48,353 nucleotides of DNA from Flavobacteriaceae bacterium (GTDB lineage: Bacteria; Bacteroidota; Bacteroidia; Flavobacteriales; Weeksellaceae). Positions 35,224 to 44,905 of the stretch are shown here, one piece after another; positions within the stretch are counted from its first letter, which is position 1, and the number at the start of each line of letters is the position of its first letter. The notes under the pieces were generated by a model. That model ran no database searches, was not told the origin of the DNA, and saw only the letters and a program-made list of their open reading frames with translations. Both the position numbers and the translations under genes were made by a program. The DNA is taken from positions 1 to 48,353 of the forward strand of contig JAAYKY010000021.1 of assembly GCA_012522185.1 (NCBI GenBank), read 5' to 3'.

Positions 35224-35262
35224 GCTCCTTAGATCCTTCCTATCGTCTGGATGACAAGGAGC
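35224..35262. repeat. Imperfect stem-loop between the direct repeats
   Basis: GCTCCTT (35224-35230) pairs with AAGGAGC (35256-35262), and an inner ATCC (35233-35236) pairs with GGAT (35249-35252), with a small internal loop. Confidence 0.55.
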
Positions 35263-35424
35263 TCGAAGCTCGTAAAAACACATTCTACAAGAATACAATA
35301 TACATTCTACAGCAATAAAACTATGATGCGCAAGCAACTATCCAAACTTAGGTTTACTCAAAAACTATGTAACTAATTAAACTATGTGGTTAAAATTAGA
35401 GCGCTGATATTTTTAAACCACAAA

Positions 35425-35453
35425 GAACACGAAGAATGAGTGTGAAGAATCTC
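35425..35453 (+). repeat. 29-nt direct repeat, copy 2
   Basis: Exact second copy of 35190-35218, located about 70 nt before the promoter of the MauE-type gene. Confidence 0.75.
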
Positions 35454-35523
35454 CAAACCTAAAAAGCATCTTTTTCACAATTAATAGCATCTTTTTTATA
35501 CATCTTCCTGAAAGAAAGGAGGT

Positions 35524-35531
35524 TAAATTTG
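35524..35531 (+). promoter_or_regulatory. TAnnTTTG -7 box for the MauE-DUF6520 operon
   Basis: TAAATTTG ends 22 nt before the ATG at 35554. Confidence 0.45.
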
Positions 35532-35553
35532 AAGTCGAGTAAAAACTCAGCTT

Positions 35554-37032
35554 ATGAAACCTACTGACTCATATCAGGAAAACATCATATCAGGAATCTG
35601 CTTCCTATTCATTTTACTATTCACTTATGCAGCCATAAGCAAACTGATTGATTTTAGTGATTTCCAAACGCAATTAGGTCAATCCCCATTATTGGGAGCA
35701 TTTGCCAAACCCGTTTCCTATGGAGTAATTATTTCTGAAATATGCATATCCCTTTTATTGGCATTTCAAAGAACGAGAAAGATTGGATTTTATTTGTTCT
35801 ACCTACTGATGGTCATGTTTACAGCCTATATCATTATCATACTCAATTTCACATCTTTCACACCCTGTTCCTGTGGTGGTGTATTGGAAGAATTGGGTTG
35901 GACAGAGCATTTGATTTTCAATATTGCATTTGTATTAATTGCTGCTTTTACCATTTATAAAACGGAAAATAAACCCAAACGAAAAGTCCTGTTTTCTTTA
36001 TCATTTTTGCTTGCATTGGGTTCCATATCGGTGGTTCTACTATTTCTACTATCAGAGAAAGAAATAAAGCGTAATAATGCTTTTCAACGTAGGTATATGC
36101 CTCATGCGCTCGAAGAAATAGGTTCATACCCATTGGAATCCAATGCATTTTATATTGCCGGAATCGATGACTCCCTGATTTACTTAGGCAATTACAATGC
36201 GCCTCTCTACCTGAAACTGATAAGCCGAGATCTAAAAACAGAAAAAGAAATAAAAATTGAAATTGATAATTATGAACTTCCTTACAAAAGAGTCCGTATT
36301 GATGTTCAACCTCCTTATTTCTTTCTAGGAGATGGCACCGTTCCGGTCATATTCAGAGGAAAAACAAAAGATTGGAAAGCCCATACCTATTCCTACGAAC
36401 AAGCATATTTCTACGATTTTCAAATCCTCGACTCCATCCGATTGGCTTTCACGACAACGAGCTCTAAAACCGGATATACTACTTTGGGTTTATTAGAAAA
36501 AGAAAAAGACTCATTGAAAGTAAATCTCAATCATGAAATCATTAAAGTTCAAGTTGACGGTACTTTTGATACGGATGGTCAGTTGTTAATCGACCCCATA
36601 GCAAAAAACCTAGCCTATGTATATTATTATCGAAACCAATATGAAATTGCCGATAAGGACTTAGAATTTTTAAAAACCGGAAAAACTATTGATACGATTT
36701 CACAAGCTCAGATCGATGTGGCTTATTATGAGAAAGAAGATGCATATAAGCGGGGACGAGCAACAATGGTTCATCGAACTTCCAGCATTTGGGACGGAGA
36801 ATTATATATAAACACGGACCGATTAGGGAAATACGAATCGGAAGGCGTATTGAACTCAGCCAGTATTTTTGATCGTTACGATATAGAAAAAAATGAATAC
36901 ATCCACAGCTTTTATTTTTATCATCAACCCAGAAAACGACTCAGGGAGTTCAGGGTCATGGATGATATAATCATCGGATTGGTGGATGATCAATTATGGG
37001 TTCAAAGAATTAAAACTGAATATTATAAATAG
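35554..37032 (+). CDS. MauE/DoxX-family redox-associated membrane protein with a large exterior domain
   Basis: The 492-aa protein starts with a four- to five-helix DoxX/MauE domain (helices about 12-32, 48-70, 77-98, 120-140, 147-166). It has the conserved FTPCSCGGVLEELGW loop, whose Cys-x-Cys (about 104 and 106) is the presumed redox site. MauE relatives pass electrons or help disulfide chemistry in the periplasm. Residues 185-492 form a second, non-membrane domain of repeated beta strands that may be propeller-like and whose function I do not recognise. The cysteine-rich DUF6520-like gene follows 73 nt later on the same strand. Confidence 0.8.
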   Translation: MKPTDSYQENIISGICFLFILLFTYAAISKLIDFSDFQTQLGQSPLLGAFAKPVSYGVIISEICISLLLAFQRTRKIGFYLFYLLMVMFTAYIIIILNFTSFTPCSCGGVLEELGWTEHLIFNIAFVLIAAFTIYKTENKPKRKVLFSLSFLLALGSISVVLLFLLSEKEIKRNNAFQRRYMPHALEEIGSYPLESNAFYIAGIDDSLIYLGNYNAPLYLKLISRDLKTEKEIKIEIDNYELPYKRVRIDVQPPYFFLGDGTVPVIFRGKTKDWKAHTYSYEQAYFYDFQILDSIRLAFTTTSSKTGYTTLGLLEKEKDSLKVNLNHEIIKVQVDGTFDTDGQLLIDPIAKNLAYVYYYRNQYEIADKDLEFLKTGKTIDTISQAQIDVAYYEKEDAYKRGRATMVHRTSSIWDGELYINTDRLGKYESEGVLNSASIFDRYDIEKNEYIHSFYFYHQPRKRLREFRVMDDIIIGLVDDQLWVQRIKTEYYK

Positions 37033-37105
37033 AAAATACACGCGCGTTCAGGAGTAAGGCCGAATACCTGTGAAATAGTAGGCCATAACATTAAATTTAA
37101 TCATT

Positions 37106-37357
37106 ATGAAAACAAAGTTTTTTAAAACAGGATTGCCCATTATGGCCTTTTTGATGGCCATTGGATTGGCGTTTGCAACTACGAAAAATGCAACAGTAGA
37201 ATCAGCCTTAATTGCTGGTTGGATTCATGAATCCGGAATTTGTAAACCGGTAACAGTAAATTGTGAAAATACTGGTTCGAATTTATGTACATATTCGCCT
37301 GAAAGTATTCAGGTTTTTCAAGACAGTACTTGTAAACGAGTAATGTATAGGTTATAA
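37106..37357 (+). CDS. Small exported four-cysteine peptide, DUF6520-like
   Basis: The 83-aa product begins with MKTKFFKTGLPIMAFLMAI, a hydrophobic leader ending near AFATTK. The exported part of about 55 residues has four cysteines (46, 53, 61, 76). Start and length fit the DUF6520 family, small proteins found in multiple copies beside MauE-like genes in Bacteroidota. Function is unknown. Two disulfides are likely, and the neighbouring CxC membrane protein is a natural candidate to form or reduce them. It ends before a strong bidirectional hairpin. Confidence 0.75.
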   Translation: MKTKFFKTGLPIMAFLMAIGLAFATTKNATVESALIAGWIHESGICKPVTVNCENTGSNLCTYSPESIQVFQDSTCKRVMYRL

Positions 37358-37363
37358 CAATTT

Positions 37364-37387
37364 AGAGGCTGTTAACACAGCCTCTAT
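37364..37387. terminator. Bidirectional terminator between the peptide gene and the S9 peptidase
   Basis: A perfect 10-bp stem TAGAGGCTGT / ACAGCCTCTA has a 4-nt loop TAAC. It lies between two convergent genes, 6 nt after one stop and 2 nt from the other. Confidence 0.75.
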
Positions 37388-37389
37388 TT

Positions 37390-39939
37390 CTAATTCTTTA
37401 AATAGTCTTCAAACCATTTGTGGATTTCAGTAGAAAGATGTTTCTGATTTACCTTATTTAGCAGAGTATGATCTTCATCAAAAATTAAAAGAAGACCTTC
37501 TTTAGCTAATCTTCTCATTGCAGTGTACAGTAAGATACTTTGGTAGGAATTTATATTTGTATCATTTTTTCCAGACCAGATTAATAATGGCGTATTTAAT
37601 TTTTCAATTTGATGAAGAGGCGAATTTTCTACATACTTATCTCTCATATTATAATAGGATGCACCCATTCTAAATTGTTGTGTTTCCAACCGTGTCGCTT
37701 GTGTATCTCCCCATCCCCATTGAATGTCATGATAAAAACTTACTAAATCCGTAACGGGAGCACCCACAACTACCGTCTTAAAAATGTCTGTTTGGGTAGC
37801 TATAAAAGCGGCTTCATATCCACCAAAGGAATGACCAATCAAACCTATTCTGCTGGGATCTAAAAACTTTTTTTCAAGAATAGTGCTTACTGATGAAATA
37901 ACACAATCTGCGGCAGATTTACCTGGTTCTCCTATTTTATATTTTATATCGGGGAGAAGTATAAAGTATCCATCCAATATATAATTTAAAATATTAAATC
38001 CTGTACTATCATACATAGAAGGTGGCGAAAAAAAATTTACTGATTTTGAATTATTTTCATAAATATAGGTTATTACAGGATATTTTAAGGACGGATCAAA
38101 ATTGGCTGGATACAATAATGTAGCCTTTAAAATATCACCATCTTTATTTGAATACTGTATCAACTCATACTGGCCTAAATCATATTCTTTTAATTCCTTA
38201 TTACTTTGATAAATTTCATATGATTCTGACTTTTGAAGATTAAATGAATTAATCCTAAATGGCTGGTTGTATTTGGAAGACCGGTACGTTAAAACACTTC
38301 TGTCTTCGGATAGCAGGGCAAGATCTTTAAATGACTCGGAGTAAATAATCGTACTGACCTCATTGTTTTCATCCCATAATGCAAAACCTGAATTTAAATT
38401 ATCTCCTGTAATATCCAAAATGATAGGAAATTCCTCATAGGATTTACTAATTAAATTATAGGTATTCATCGCTGTTTTTGTGAAATTCCGATCAAGTTGC
38501 CAATTTATCCGATATGTAATAAAATTTTCACGCCCTCTTGTTAATCTTGAACTCACATCTTTATCAGGATCAAATAGCCAAATGTCATATTCATCATAAA
38601 TAATGATTTTTTCCTCATTTTGGATCCAACCGGGGTGTCCAAAAGGCTTTTTGTTTTCAGGTTCCCAAGAATCTTCATTGACAAAGTTCACTGGTACATT
38701 ATTGGTTATATTCTTTGTTTGTTTTGATTCGCTATCATACAAATACCAATCCTCTCCTTTAAAGTAAATCACATATCTTCCAGAGGGTGACATCTTTATA
38801 TATCTTGAATCCACATACTGATTTTTAACCACCAATTCAAGGTTATCCGTATTCAAATCTTTGAGAAAAATATCTGCAAAACTTTTTTGAGAATAACTTG
38901 GCTCATATTGAAGCGGATCATAGACAAGCGCTTTTCCCTTTTCCACTAATCCTTTTACAACTGGGAAAGGATTGTTTTCGAGTACATCATATATCCCATG
39001 GAGGGGTTTCCAAATTATTTCCCCTTTGCTCAAGCTACGTTTATAACTCTGCATTCTTGGTAAAACATACTTATCAGAAGTTTTTAATGTTAAGAAGTCA
39101 TCTTCCTCAATATCATCTTTTTCAGAACTAATTATAATATAATCCTCATTATTTGAAAGGTGCTTAATTTTTTTTAACTTAGAAATATCCGGAAATCTTT
39201 TTTGTATTTCATTCACAGTTAGCTGATATTGTTTGCCGTCTTTATGACTCCAAATTAATCGCTGGTCGTCTTCTGACTTTGTTTCAAATATAAAATTTCC
39301 GTTTTCATACAACCAGATAGATAAGCAAGAGTTAAGAGAATTTTCTTGATAGATAAGCTCCTCCTTATTAGTTCTAAGATTGTACTCTTTTATTAAATTC
39401 TTAGATTTAAACTTATCAATTTCACTTGTAACTAAAACTTCGAAGTCCGAATCGAATAAATAACTATTAACATTCTTAATTACTCTGTTCTTGAATGTAG
39501 ATAAGCAAAATACATATAGGTTACTAGGAATGGAATTGTCTTCCATTATTAAAAACAACCCAGATTTCGAGAACTCTGATACAACTATATTTTCAAATGA
39601 ATAAAACTCATTAGTTACTAAATTTTGCAAAGCTAAATTGTCTTCTTTTTGAATTGTTACCCATTTACTATCAGGAGAAAACTCCATATTGGAAGATTTT
39701 TGGAATGTTTTATAAATTTCCCCATCACTTTTAGCAAGGTAATTAATATGATTATTTTCAAAAACTTCAGTAAATAAAATCCAATTTCCATCTGGTGATA
39801 TTTTATGGATATAAGTATTATGACTCCAAATGGAATCTAAATTATGATTGTATGAATGGATTTTAGGATTGCTCTGTGAGAAAACTGAAGTGGAAAACAC
39901 AAAAAATGATACAATCATAATTCTGCTATAACTTTTCAT
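37390..39939 (-). CDS. S9 family prolyl oligopeptidase-type peptidase
   Basis: The 849-aa exported protein has a signal peptide (IMIVSFFVFSTSVFSQ), a long propeller region and a C-terminal alpha/beta hydrolase. The triad is visible: Ser704 in LIGHSFGGYEA, Asp in WSGKNDTNI and His in FDEDHTLL. It is about 150 residues longer than the DPP-IV-type enzyme at 30.4 kb, and the two are clearly different. It starts 10 nt after the SusD stop, so it is the third gene of a SusC-SusD-peptidase operon and likely trims peptides that the SusCD pair imports. Confidence 0.9.
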   Translation of the reverse strand: MKSYSRIMIVSFFVFSTSVFSQSNPKIHSYNHNLDSIWSHNTYIHKISPDGNWILFTEVFENNHINYLAKSDGEIYKTFQKSSNMEFSPDSKWVTIQKEDNLALQNLVTNEFYSFENIVVSEFSKSGLFLIMEDNSIPSNLYVFCLSTFKNRVIKNVNSYLFDSDFEVLVTSEIDKFKSKNLIKEYNLRTNKEELIYQENSLNSCLSIWLYENGNFIFETKSEDDQRLIWSHKDGKQYQLTVNEIQKRFPDISKLKKIKHLSNNEDYIIISSEKDDIEEDDFLTLKTSDKYVLPRMQSYKRSLSKGEIIWKPLHGIYDVLENNPFPVVKGLVEKGKALVYDPLQYEPSYSQKSFADIFLKDLNTDNLELVVKNQYVDSRYIKMSPSGRYVIYFKGEDWYLYDSESKQTKNITNNVPVNFVNEDSWEPENKKPFGHPGWIQNEEKIIIYDEYDIWLFDPDKDVSSRLTRGRENFITYRINWQLDRNFTKTAMNTYNLISKSYEEFPIILDITGDNLNSGFALWDENNEVSTIIYSESFKDLALLSEDRSVLTYRSSKYNQPFRINSFNLQKSESYEIYQSNKELKEYDLGQYELIQYSNKDGDILKATLLYPANFDPSLKYPVITYIYENNSKSVNFFSPPSMYDSTGFNILNYILDGYFILLPDIKYKIGEPGKSAADCVISSVSTILEKKFLDPSRIGLIGHSFGGYEAAFIATQTDIFKTVVVGAPVTDLVSFYHDIQWGWGDTQATRLETQQFRMGASYYNMRDKYVENSPLHQIEKLNTPLLIWSGKNDTNINSYQSILLYTAMRRLAKEGLLLIFDEDHTLLNKVNQKHLSTEIHKWFEDYLKN

Positions 39940-39949
39940 AATTTGGATT

Positions 39950-41344
39950 TTAATTATAACCAGGATTTTGTGGACTTAAGTTCGGATTTATTAACAATTC
40001 ATTCTCTGGAATGGGTAAAAGAATATGTGTTGATTTCCAGTTAACTTTAATGGAAGCCAAAACCTCATCTGCAAGTGAAAATCTTTTTAAATCAAACCAA
40101 CGATGACCATATTCAGAAAAAAGTTCGTGTTTTCTTTCCAAAAGAATTTGCATTAAAAGGTCAGCTTGAGAGAGATTTGTCAAAGTGTTAAGCCCGGCCC
40201 GCGACCTCAATGTATTTATATCTGAAAGTGAACCTGAGAGCAAACCTAAATGAGCTCTAGCCTCTGCGCGGATAAGATACTGTTCTGCTAAACGTAGAAC
40301 AATCGAATACTCCTCCGAAACTGGAGTAGGTTCTTGTAATTTATACTTGTGGGGAGTGTACCAAGTATTTGTGCCATCTGTCACTTCTTTCACCCAGTGT
40401 TGACGCCGTAAATCATTTGTTTCAAATGTAAGCAAATATGATTCCCTTAAAGCTACATTTAAAGGCGGACCTGCCTGGAAAAGAAAATAACTACCCTCAT
40501 ATGAATTTTGTCCTTCATTGGCGGGTTTTAATTGCAAAATGGCTGATCTGCTCGACTGTCGGAATTCATCATTTAAATCTTCTTCCAAACTGTAATTGAC
40601 AGAATTATCTATCACACTTGACGACTCTGTTTCAGCATTTACATAATCTCCACTGTATAAATAAATCCTGGAAAGCAGTGAAGAAATTACATATTTATTT
40701 GCACGGGTTCGCTCGCCGCTAGGATAGTTATCAGAAAGAAGAAGTTTGGCTTCTTTTAAGTCATCAATTAAATATTCATAAACTATTTGTTCATCAATTC
40801 TTTCAACTGTTTGGTTTATCTGGTAGTCAGTTGTTTCGATATAAGGGATCTTTCCAAAAATCTGAAGTAAATAAAAATGAGCTAATGATCTAATAAATAA
40901 AGCCTCACCCTTTAACTGATTTATTAGCTCAATATCAAAAGATGTAGAATTATTCAATTTTTCAATAGATAAATTACAATTATAAATTAAATTGTAAGTA
41001 CTATTCCAAAAACTACTCACCTGTGTATTTGATGGCAGAACCAAATGATTGTAAAAATTATCTAAAGGCATGCCAGGGATTCCATAATAATCAAATTCAT
41101 CTGCATACAGGCCCATAGCTACCCCAATTCCAATTGAGTTATTGACCAATTGTGTATTATCCCGCAAGTCTGCATATAGGGAAGTAACAGCGGCCGTGGC
41201 AGTTGCATCATTTTCAAACACAAACTCATCTGATATTTGATCTATAGGATAATCTACATCTAAAAAATCTTCACAGGAAATAATACCTAACAAAGCAATT
41301 AGCATGACAGTTTTATACATTAAATTATTTATAATATTTTTCAT
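39950..41344 (-). CDS. SusD/RagB-family outer-membrane lipoprotein
   Basis: The 464-aa protein has a lipobox (LLGIISC) followed by the usual EDFLDVDYP, the N-terminal SusD helices, and the SusD C-terminal signature RLAEQYLIRAEARAH and then ERKHELFSEYGHRWFDLKR. It forms the lid over the SusC barrel. An alternative ATG at 41320 gives a more compact signal peptide. It lies 17 nt after susC and 10 nt before the peptidase gene. A peptide or protein substrate is inferred from the peptidase, as in RagAB. Confidence 0.93.
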   Translation of the reverse strand: MKNIINNLMYKTVMLIALLGIISCEDFLDVDYPIDQISDEFVFENDATATAAVTSLYADLRDNTQLVNNSIGIGVAMGLYADEFDYYGIPGMPLDNFYNHLVLPSNTQVSSFWNSTYNLIYNCNLSIEKLNNSTSFDIELINQLKGEALFIRSLAHFYLLQIFGKIPYIETTDYQINQTVERIDEQIVYEYLIDDLKEAKLLLSDNYPSGERTRANKYVISSLLSRIYLYSGDYVNAETESSSVIDNSVNYSLEEDLNDEFRQSSRSAILQLKPANEGQNSYEGSYFLFQAGPPLNVALRESYLLTFETNDLRRQHWVKEVTDGTNTWYTPHKYKLQEPTPVSEEYSIVLRLAEQYLIRAEARAHLGLLSGSLSDINTLRSRAGLNTLTNLSQADLLMQILLERKHELFSEYGHRWFDLKRFSLADEVLASIKVNWKSTHILLPIPENELLINPNLSPQNPGYN

Positions 41345-41361
41345 ATTTGTGAATGTTTGAG

Positions 41362-44300
41362 TTAAAAATGTATTTTAGTACCGATTAAAATTTTTCTTAA
41401 TGGAGGTACTATTCCATGGGGATATTCTGGATCTCCTCCCTTAAATTTGGTAAGTAGAAATAAGTTCTGAGCTTGTAAGTATATATTGAACTTTACAAAT
41501 CCATCCAGTGGTAAATCATAACCAATAGATAAATTTCTTAATCTTAAAAAAGAAGCATCAGAGACAACTCCACTACTCTCTATGAAGTTTGAATAGGCTG
41601 TAACCGCCTCATTACTATTGGAAAACAATTGATACGATGCTTGATCTCCGGGTTGTTGCCAATTATTTAAAACACTTAAAGGTTGATTGCTTGCAGAACC
41701 AGCATTTGAAAATCTATAAAATTCATTCAGCCCTTTTTTCTTGACAAAGTAAAATGACAATGCTAAACTAAACTGTTTAAATTTTATATTATTTGTCATG
41801 TTTCCAAAGAAAATAGGACTCAAGTCTGCTATGAATTTTTTGTCCTCAAGTGGCGATATTATACCATCACCATTAAAATCTTTAAACTCAAACAAACCAG
41901 TATCAGGATTTACTCCTGAAAATTCATATAATTTTAAAATATTTAATGGATATCCTATTTCTAAACGATTAGAATACGGTGATGTTTCTAAGTCCTGATA
42001 TTCTAGAAGTTCCGTTTTAGGGATAGTTAGTGCAAAAGATGTTTCCCAAACAAAAGATTTATTATCAATATTTTTTGAATGAACATTAAATTCCCATCCA
42101 GTATTGCCAACTTTAGCATTTAAATTTGAATTTAAAACTGTAAATCCTGTAGTGCCGGGTAAAGGCATTCCCGTTAATTGATTCTCCGAAATAGAATTGT
42201 AGAATTCTGCCTCTAATTTGATTCTGTCTTGTAAGAAACCTAATTCTAAAGCTATAGCGGCTTTTTTATTTTTTTCCCAAGCAAAATTTGGATTAAATAA
42301 TCTCGTCGGACTTAAACCAATATTTCCTTCATAAGAACTATTATTAATCGTATATGTACTTAAATATTGATAATCACCTATCTGGTCATTTCCATTCGTT
42401 CCATAGCTGGCTCTTAACTTTCCAAAACTGAGGATTTTGATGTTCTTTAAAAACAGTTCGTTTGAAAATATCCAAGCTGCCCCTAAAGCACCGAAATTAG
42501 CAAATTTATTTCCCGGACCAAATCGACTGGAACCGTCCCGGCGGGCAGTTAAGTTCAGTAAATATTTACTATTAAGATTGTAATTTAAACGAGTATAAGC
42601 GGCAATATATCTGTATTTATTTTTCTGTACATTTAAAAAAATCACATCATCCGCCGCGCTAATATTATTTAATAATAAGTCTGTTGGAAATCCGGATCCT
42701 AAGATAACCATTTGATCGTAAGCCTGTTCTTGTAGAGTTGCACCTAATAAATAGGATAATTTTGAGGTACCCAATCGAACCTCTCCATCTAACTGTGGCT
42801 CAATGATCCAACTATCATTTTCAGAGTCACCTATAAAATGGTTTGAAGATGCACTAGTTAATCCCCAATCCGGATTAAACCGTGAGGAAGGATTAGTTTT
42901 TATATCTGTGAGAGTACTGTAAGTATAACCAACATTGGCGCTGAATTTTAAATGGTTAATTAATTGATAAGAAAGGGAAGAGTTGATCTGTAACCTTTTT
43001 GAGTTATTTCTATATTCACTTTCCATATCCGCAAATGGATTATTCCATGTTGAATTTTCCCAATTTAACTGTCCATCTTCAGTAAAAGGTGTAGGCGCAT
43101 TTGGGGGTAGGTAAAATGCTCTAAATGTTATATCTGTTGCTGGTAGATAGTTATTGTCCACCCCATAAGTGGCAGACAAACCGACCTGAAATTTATTATT
43201 TTTTGAACTATGGTGAAAACTACTTAAAATAGAAGTTCGCTTGTAATTGTAGTCCTTGTGAAATACAGTCGTCTCTTTCATAAAGTTTCCACCTAAATAA
43301 AACCGTGTTTGCGCTCCACCTCCTGAAATATTTAGTCGCACATTATTACTATAAGCAGGATTGCCGAAAATAACCCTTTGCCAATCCGTATAGCGATTCT
43401 GATCCCAAGTGCCATTTAAATCATATGCATTGGATGGATATTCTATAATTCCATCATTTATAAACGCTTCCTTACGCATTTGCAAATACTGCTCAGTATT
43501 TAATAAATCATGAAACTTTGTAACTTTATTAATGGATGTGGATAAATCCACTGTTAGAGAAGTATTTCCATGCCGTTCTCTTTTTGTTGTAATCAGTATA
43601 ACACCATTTGCACCCCTTGAACCATAAATAGCAGTGGCATCTGCATCTTTTAAAACTTCAATTGATTCAATTAAAGAAGGATCAAGTGTATTAAGCGGAT
43701 TAATATTCCCACCAGGCAATACAGCGCCCGACACTGACTGCGAACTCATTGAATATATGGTTATGGGCACACCATCAATTATATAAAGAGGCTCATTTCC
43801 TGCAGCAATACTATTCTGTCCCCTGATCCTTACAGTATATCCTCCACCTGCAAGTCCTGTAGTTGATACAATATCAAGACCCGGAACTCGTCCCTGGAGC
43901 GCTTCAAGAACATTATTCACAGGCTGTTTTTCTATTTCATCGGCTGTGACTCTATAAATACTCCCTGTTCTTTCTCTGTCCTTTACCGTAAAATAACCCG
44001 CATAGATGACGGCTTCATCGAGATAGGTAAATGATTCATACATTTCTATATCGATGACCGCATCGAGACCCACAATCCATTCAACGGTTTCATAACCCGG
44101 ATAACTAAAAACAAGCACCTCACCAGGGCTTGCCGAAATGGAGTAATATCCATTTTCATCGGTCATTGTCGTCCGATTTGTATCCTTTACCTGAACAAAA
44201 ACTCCCGGAATGGGGCCGCCCAAATCTTCTACGGTTCCGGTGATGGGGTTTTGGATTTTTAATTCTGTGTAGAGAGGATCCCCATCAATACCGGACCTTA

Positions 44301-44490
44301 AATTATTTTCAATAATCAAATTCGGAATCTTCTCCAATTCAATGGACTCAGAAAGGGGTGCCGGCACAAAAGAGTACAATGTCATGAGGACCAGCAAAAG
44401 GCAGTTGGCCGGCACTATCCCTTTCAAGAGGATGCATAACCCATGGGGTTTGCCTCGTGAAATAAAATAAATCAATCGTTTTGTCTTCAT
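41362..44490 (-). CDS. SusC/RagA-family TonB-linked outer-membrane protein
   Basis: The 1042-aa protein has an N-terminal hydrophobic signal (ANCLLLVLMTLYSFVPA) and a carboxypeptidase-regulatory-like domain (about 85-150, with GVFVQVKDTNRTTMTDENGY). The plug contains NNVLEALQGRVPG, YTVRIRGQNS and PLYIIDGVPI, and is followed by a 22-strand barrel that ends RKILIGTKIHF. It imports the SusD ligand with TonB energy. The first 30 residues before the signal helix are unusually long and basic. No STN or anti-sigma partner is present, so control is not of the ECF type. Confidence 0.93.
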   Translation of the reverse strand: MKTKRLIYFISRGKPHGLCILLKGIVPANCLLLVLMTLYSFVPAPLSESIELEKIPNLIIENNLRSGIDGDPLYTELKIQNPITGTVEDLGGPIPGVFVQVKDTNRTTMTDENGYYSISASPGEVLVFSYPGYETVEWIVGLDAVIDIEMYESFTYLDEAVIYAGYFTVKDRERTGSIYRVTADEIEKQPVNNVLEALQGRVPGLDIVSTTGLAGGGYTVRIRGQNSIAAGNEPLYIIDGVPITIYSMSSQSVSGAVLPGGNINPLNTLDPSLIESIEVLKDADATAIYGSRGANGVILITTKRERHGNTSLTVDLSTSINKVTKFHDLLNTEQYLQMRKEAFINDGIIEYPSNAYDLNGTWDQNRYTDWQRVIFGNPAYSNNVRLNISGGGAQTRFYLGGNFMKETTVFHKDYNYKRTSILSSFHHSSKNNKFQVGLSATYGVDNNYLPATDITFRAFYLPPNAPTPFTEDGQLNWENSTWNNPFADMESEYRNNSKRLQINSSLSYQLINHLKFSANVGYTYSTLTDIKTNPSSRFNPDWGLTSASSNHFIGDSENDSWIIEPQLDGEVRLGTSKLSYLLGATLQEQAYDQMVILGSGFPTDLLLNNISAADDVIFLNVQKNKYRYIAAYTRLNYNLNSKYLLNLTARRDGSSRFGPGNKFANFGALGAAWIFSNELFLKNIKILSFGKLRASYGTNGNDQIGDYQYLSTYTINNSSYEGNIGLSPTRLFNPNFAWEKNKKAAIALELGFLQDRIKLEAEFYNSISENQLTGMPLPGTTGFTVLNSNLNAKVGNTGWEFNVHSKNIDNKSFVWETSFALTIPKTELLEYQDLETSPYSNRLEIGYPLNILKLYEFSGVNPDTGLFEFKDFNGDGIISPLEDKKFIADLSPIFFGNMTNNIKFKQFSLALSFYFVKKKGLNEFYRFSNAGSASNQPLSVLNNWQQPGDQASYQLFSNSNEAVTAYSNFIESSGVVSDASFLRLRNLSIGYDLPLDGFVKFNIYLQAQNLFLLTKFKGGDPEYPHGIVPPLRKILIGTKIHF

Positions 44491-44905
44491 ATTAATTATG
44501 GTTTTAGTGTAATTATACTTAATTCAAAGCCCTAATATTTAGGCATAGGAAATGCTGGAAGTCTTTTAGACTCCTAATTTTCTTGCCCTATTGGCTCTAA
44601 TTTTAATTGAGAAACAGTAAGCTTTCCTGAAGCGTACAGGTGAATGTATTCTCACCTCTGGATTGCGGTAAAATCCCTGCCGGAGCGATGCCTTCTTGCC
44701 CGGCAATCCATGCGTGGATGCCCCGACAGAGAAGATACAAAAAACTAACTAACACATATTCAGTTTTCTTTTACCGTACAAGCATATTTCTTACTGCTGT
44801 AGTTTGAATTTTAATTTCATTGGCTCTCTTTTTTTTAAGTTATATTTCTGTGTTGTTATTTGTGTTGCAATTCTCAAAGAAATCGAAACTGCTTAGAAAG
44901 AGAGA

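Larger units (their letters stand above)
34844..35523. other. Gene-free stretch with repeats and hairpins
   Basis: No convincing coding frame lies between DUF2971 and the MauE gene. It holds a terminator-like hairpin facing left, a stem-loop at 35224-35262 and a 29-nt direct repeat. It also has a phrase of the type GATCCTTC...GGATGACA, typical of dispersed non-coding repeats in bacteria. It may be eroded mobile or repeat DNA. Confidence 0.5.

Noticed and set aside
35190-35453. Possible CRISPR array from the 29-nt repeat
   Set aside because: Only two copies, 206 nt apart, with no regular spacers and no cas genes.
44644-44748. A 34-codon plus-strand frame in the same stretch
   Set aside because: Overlaps the inverted repeats and the frame above, Arg/Cys-rich composition without a known pattern.
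44603-44755. A 50-codon minus-strand frame with a GTG start and hydrophobic beginning, upstream of susC
   Set aside because: It lies in an inverted-repeat-rich stretch, uses a GTG and resembles no family; coding potential is not supported, though a leader peptide cannot be excluded.
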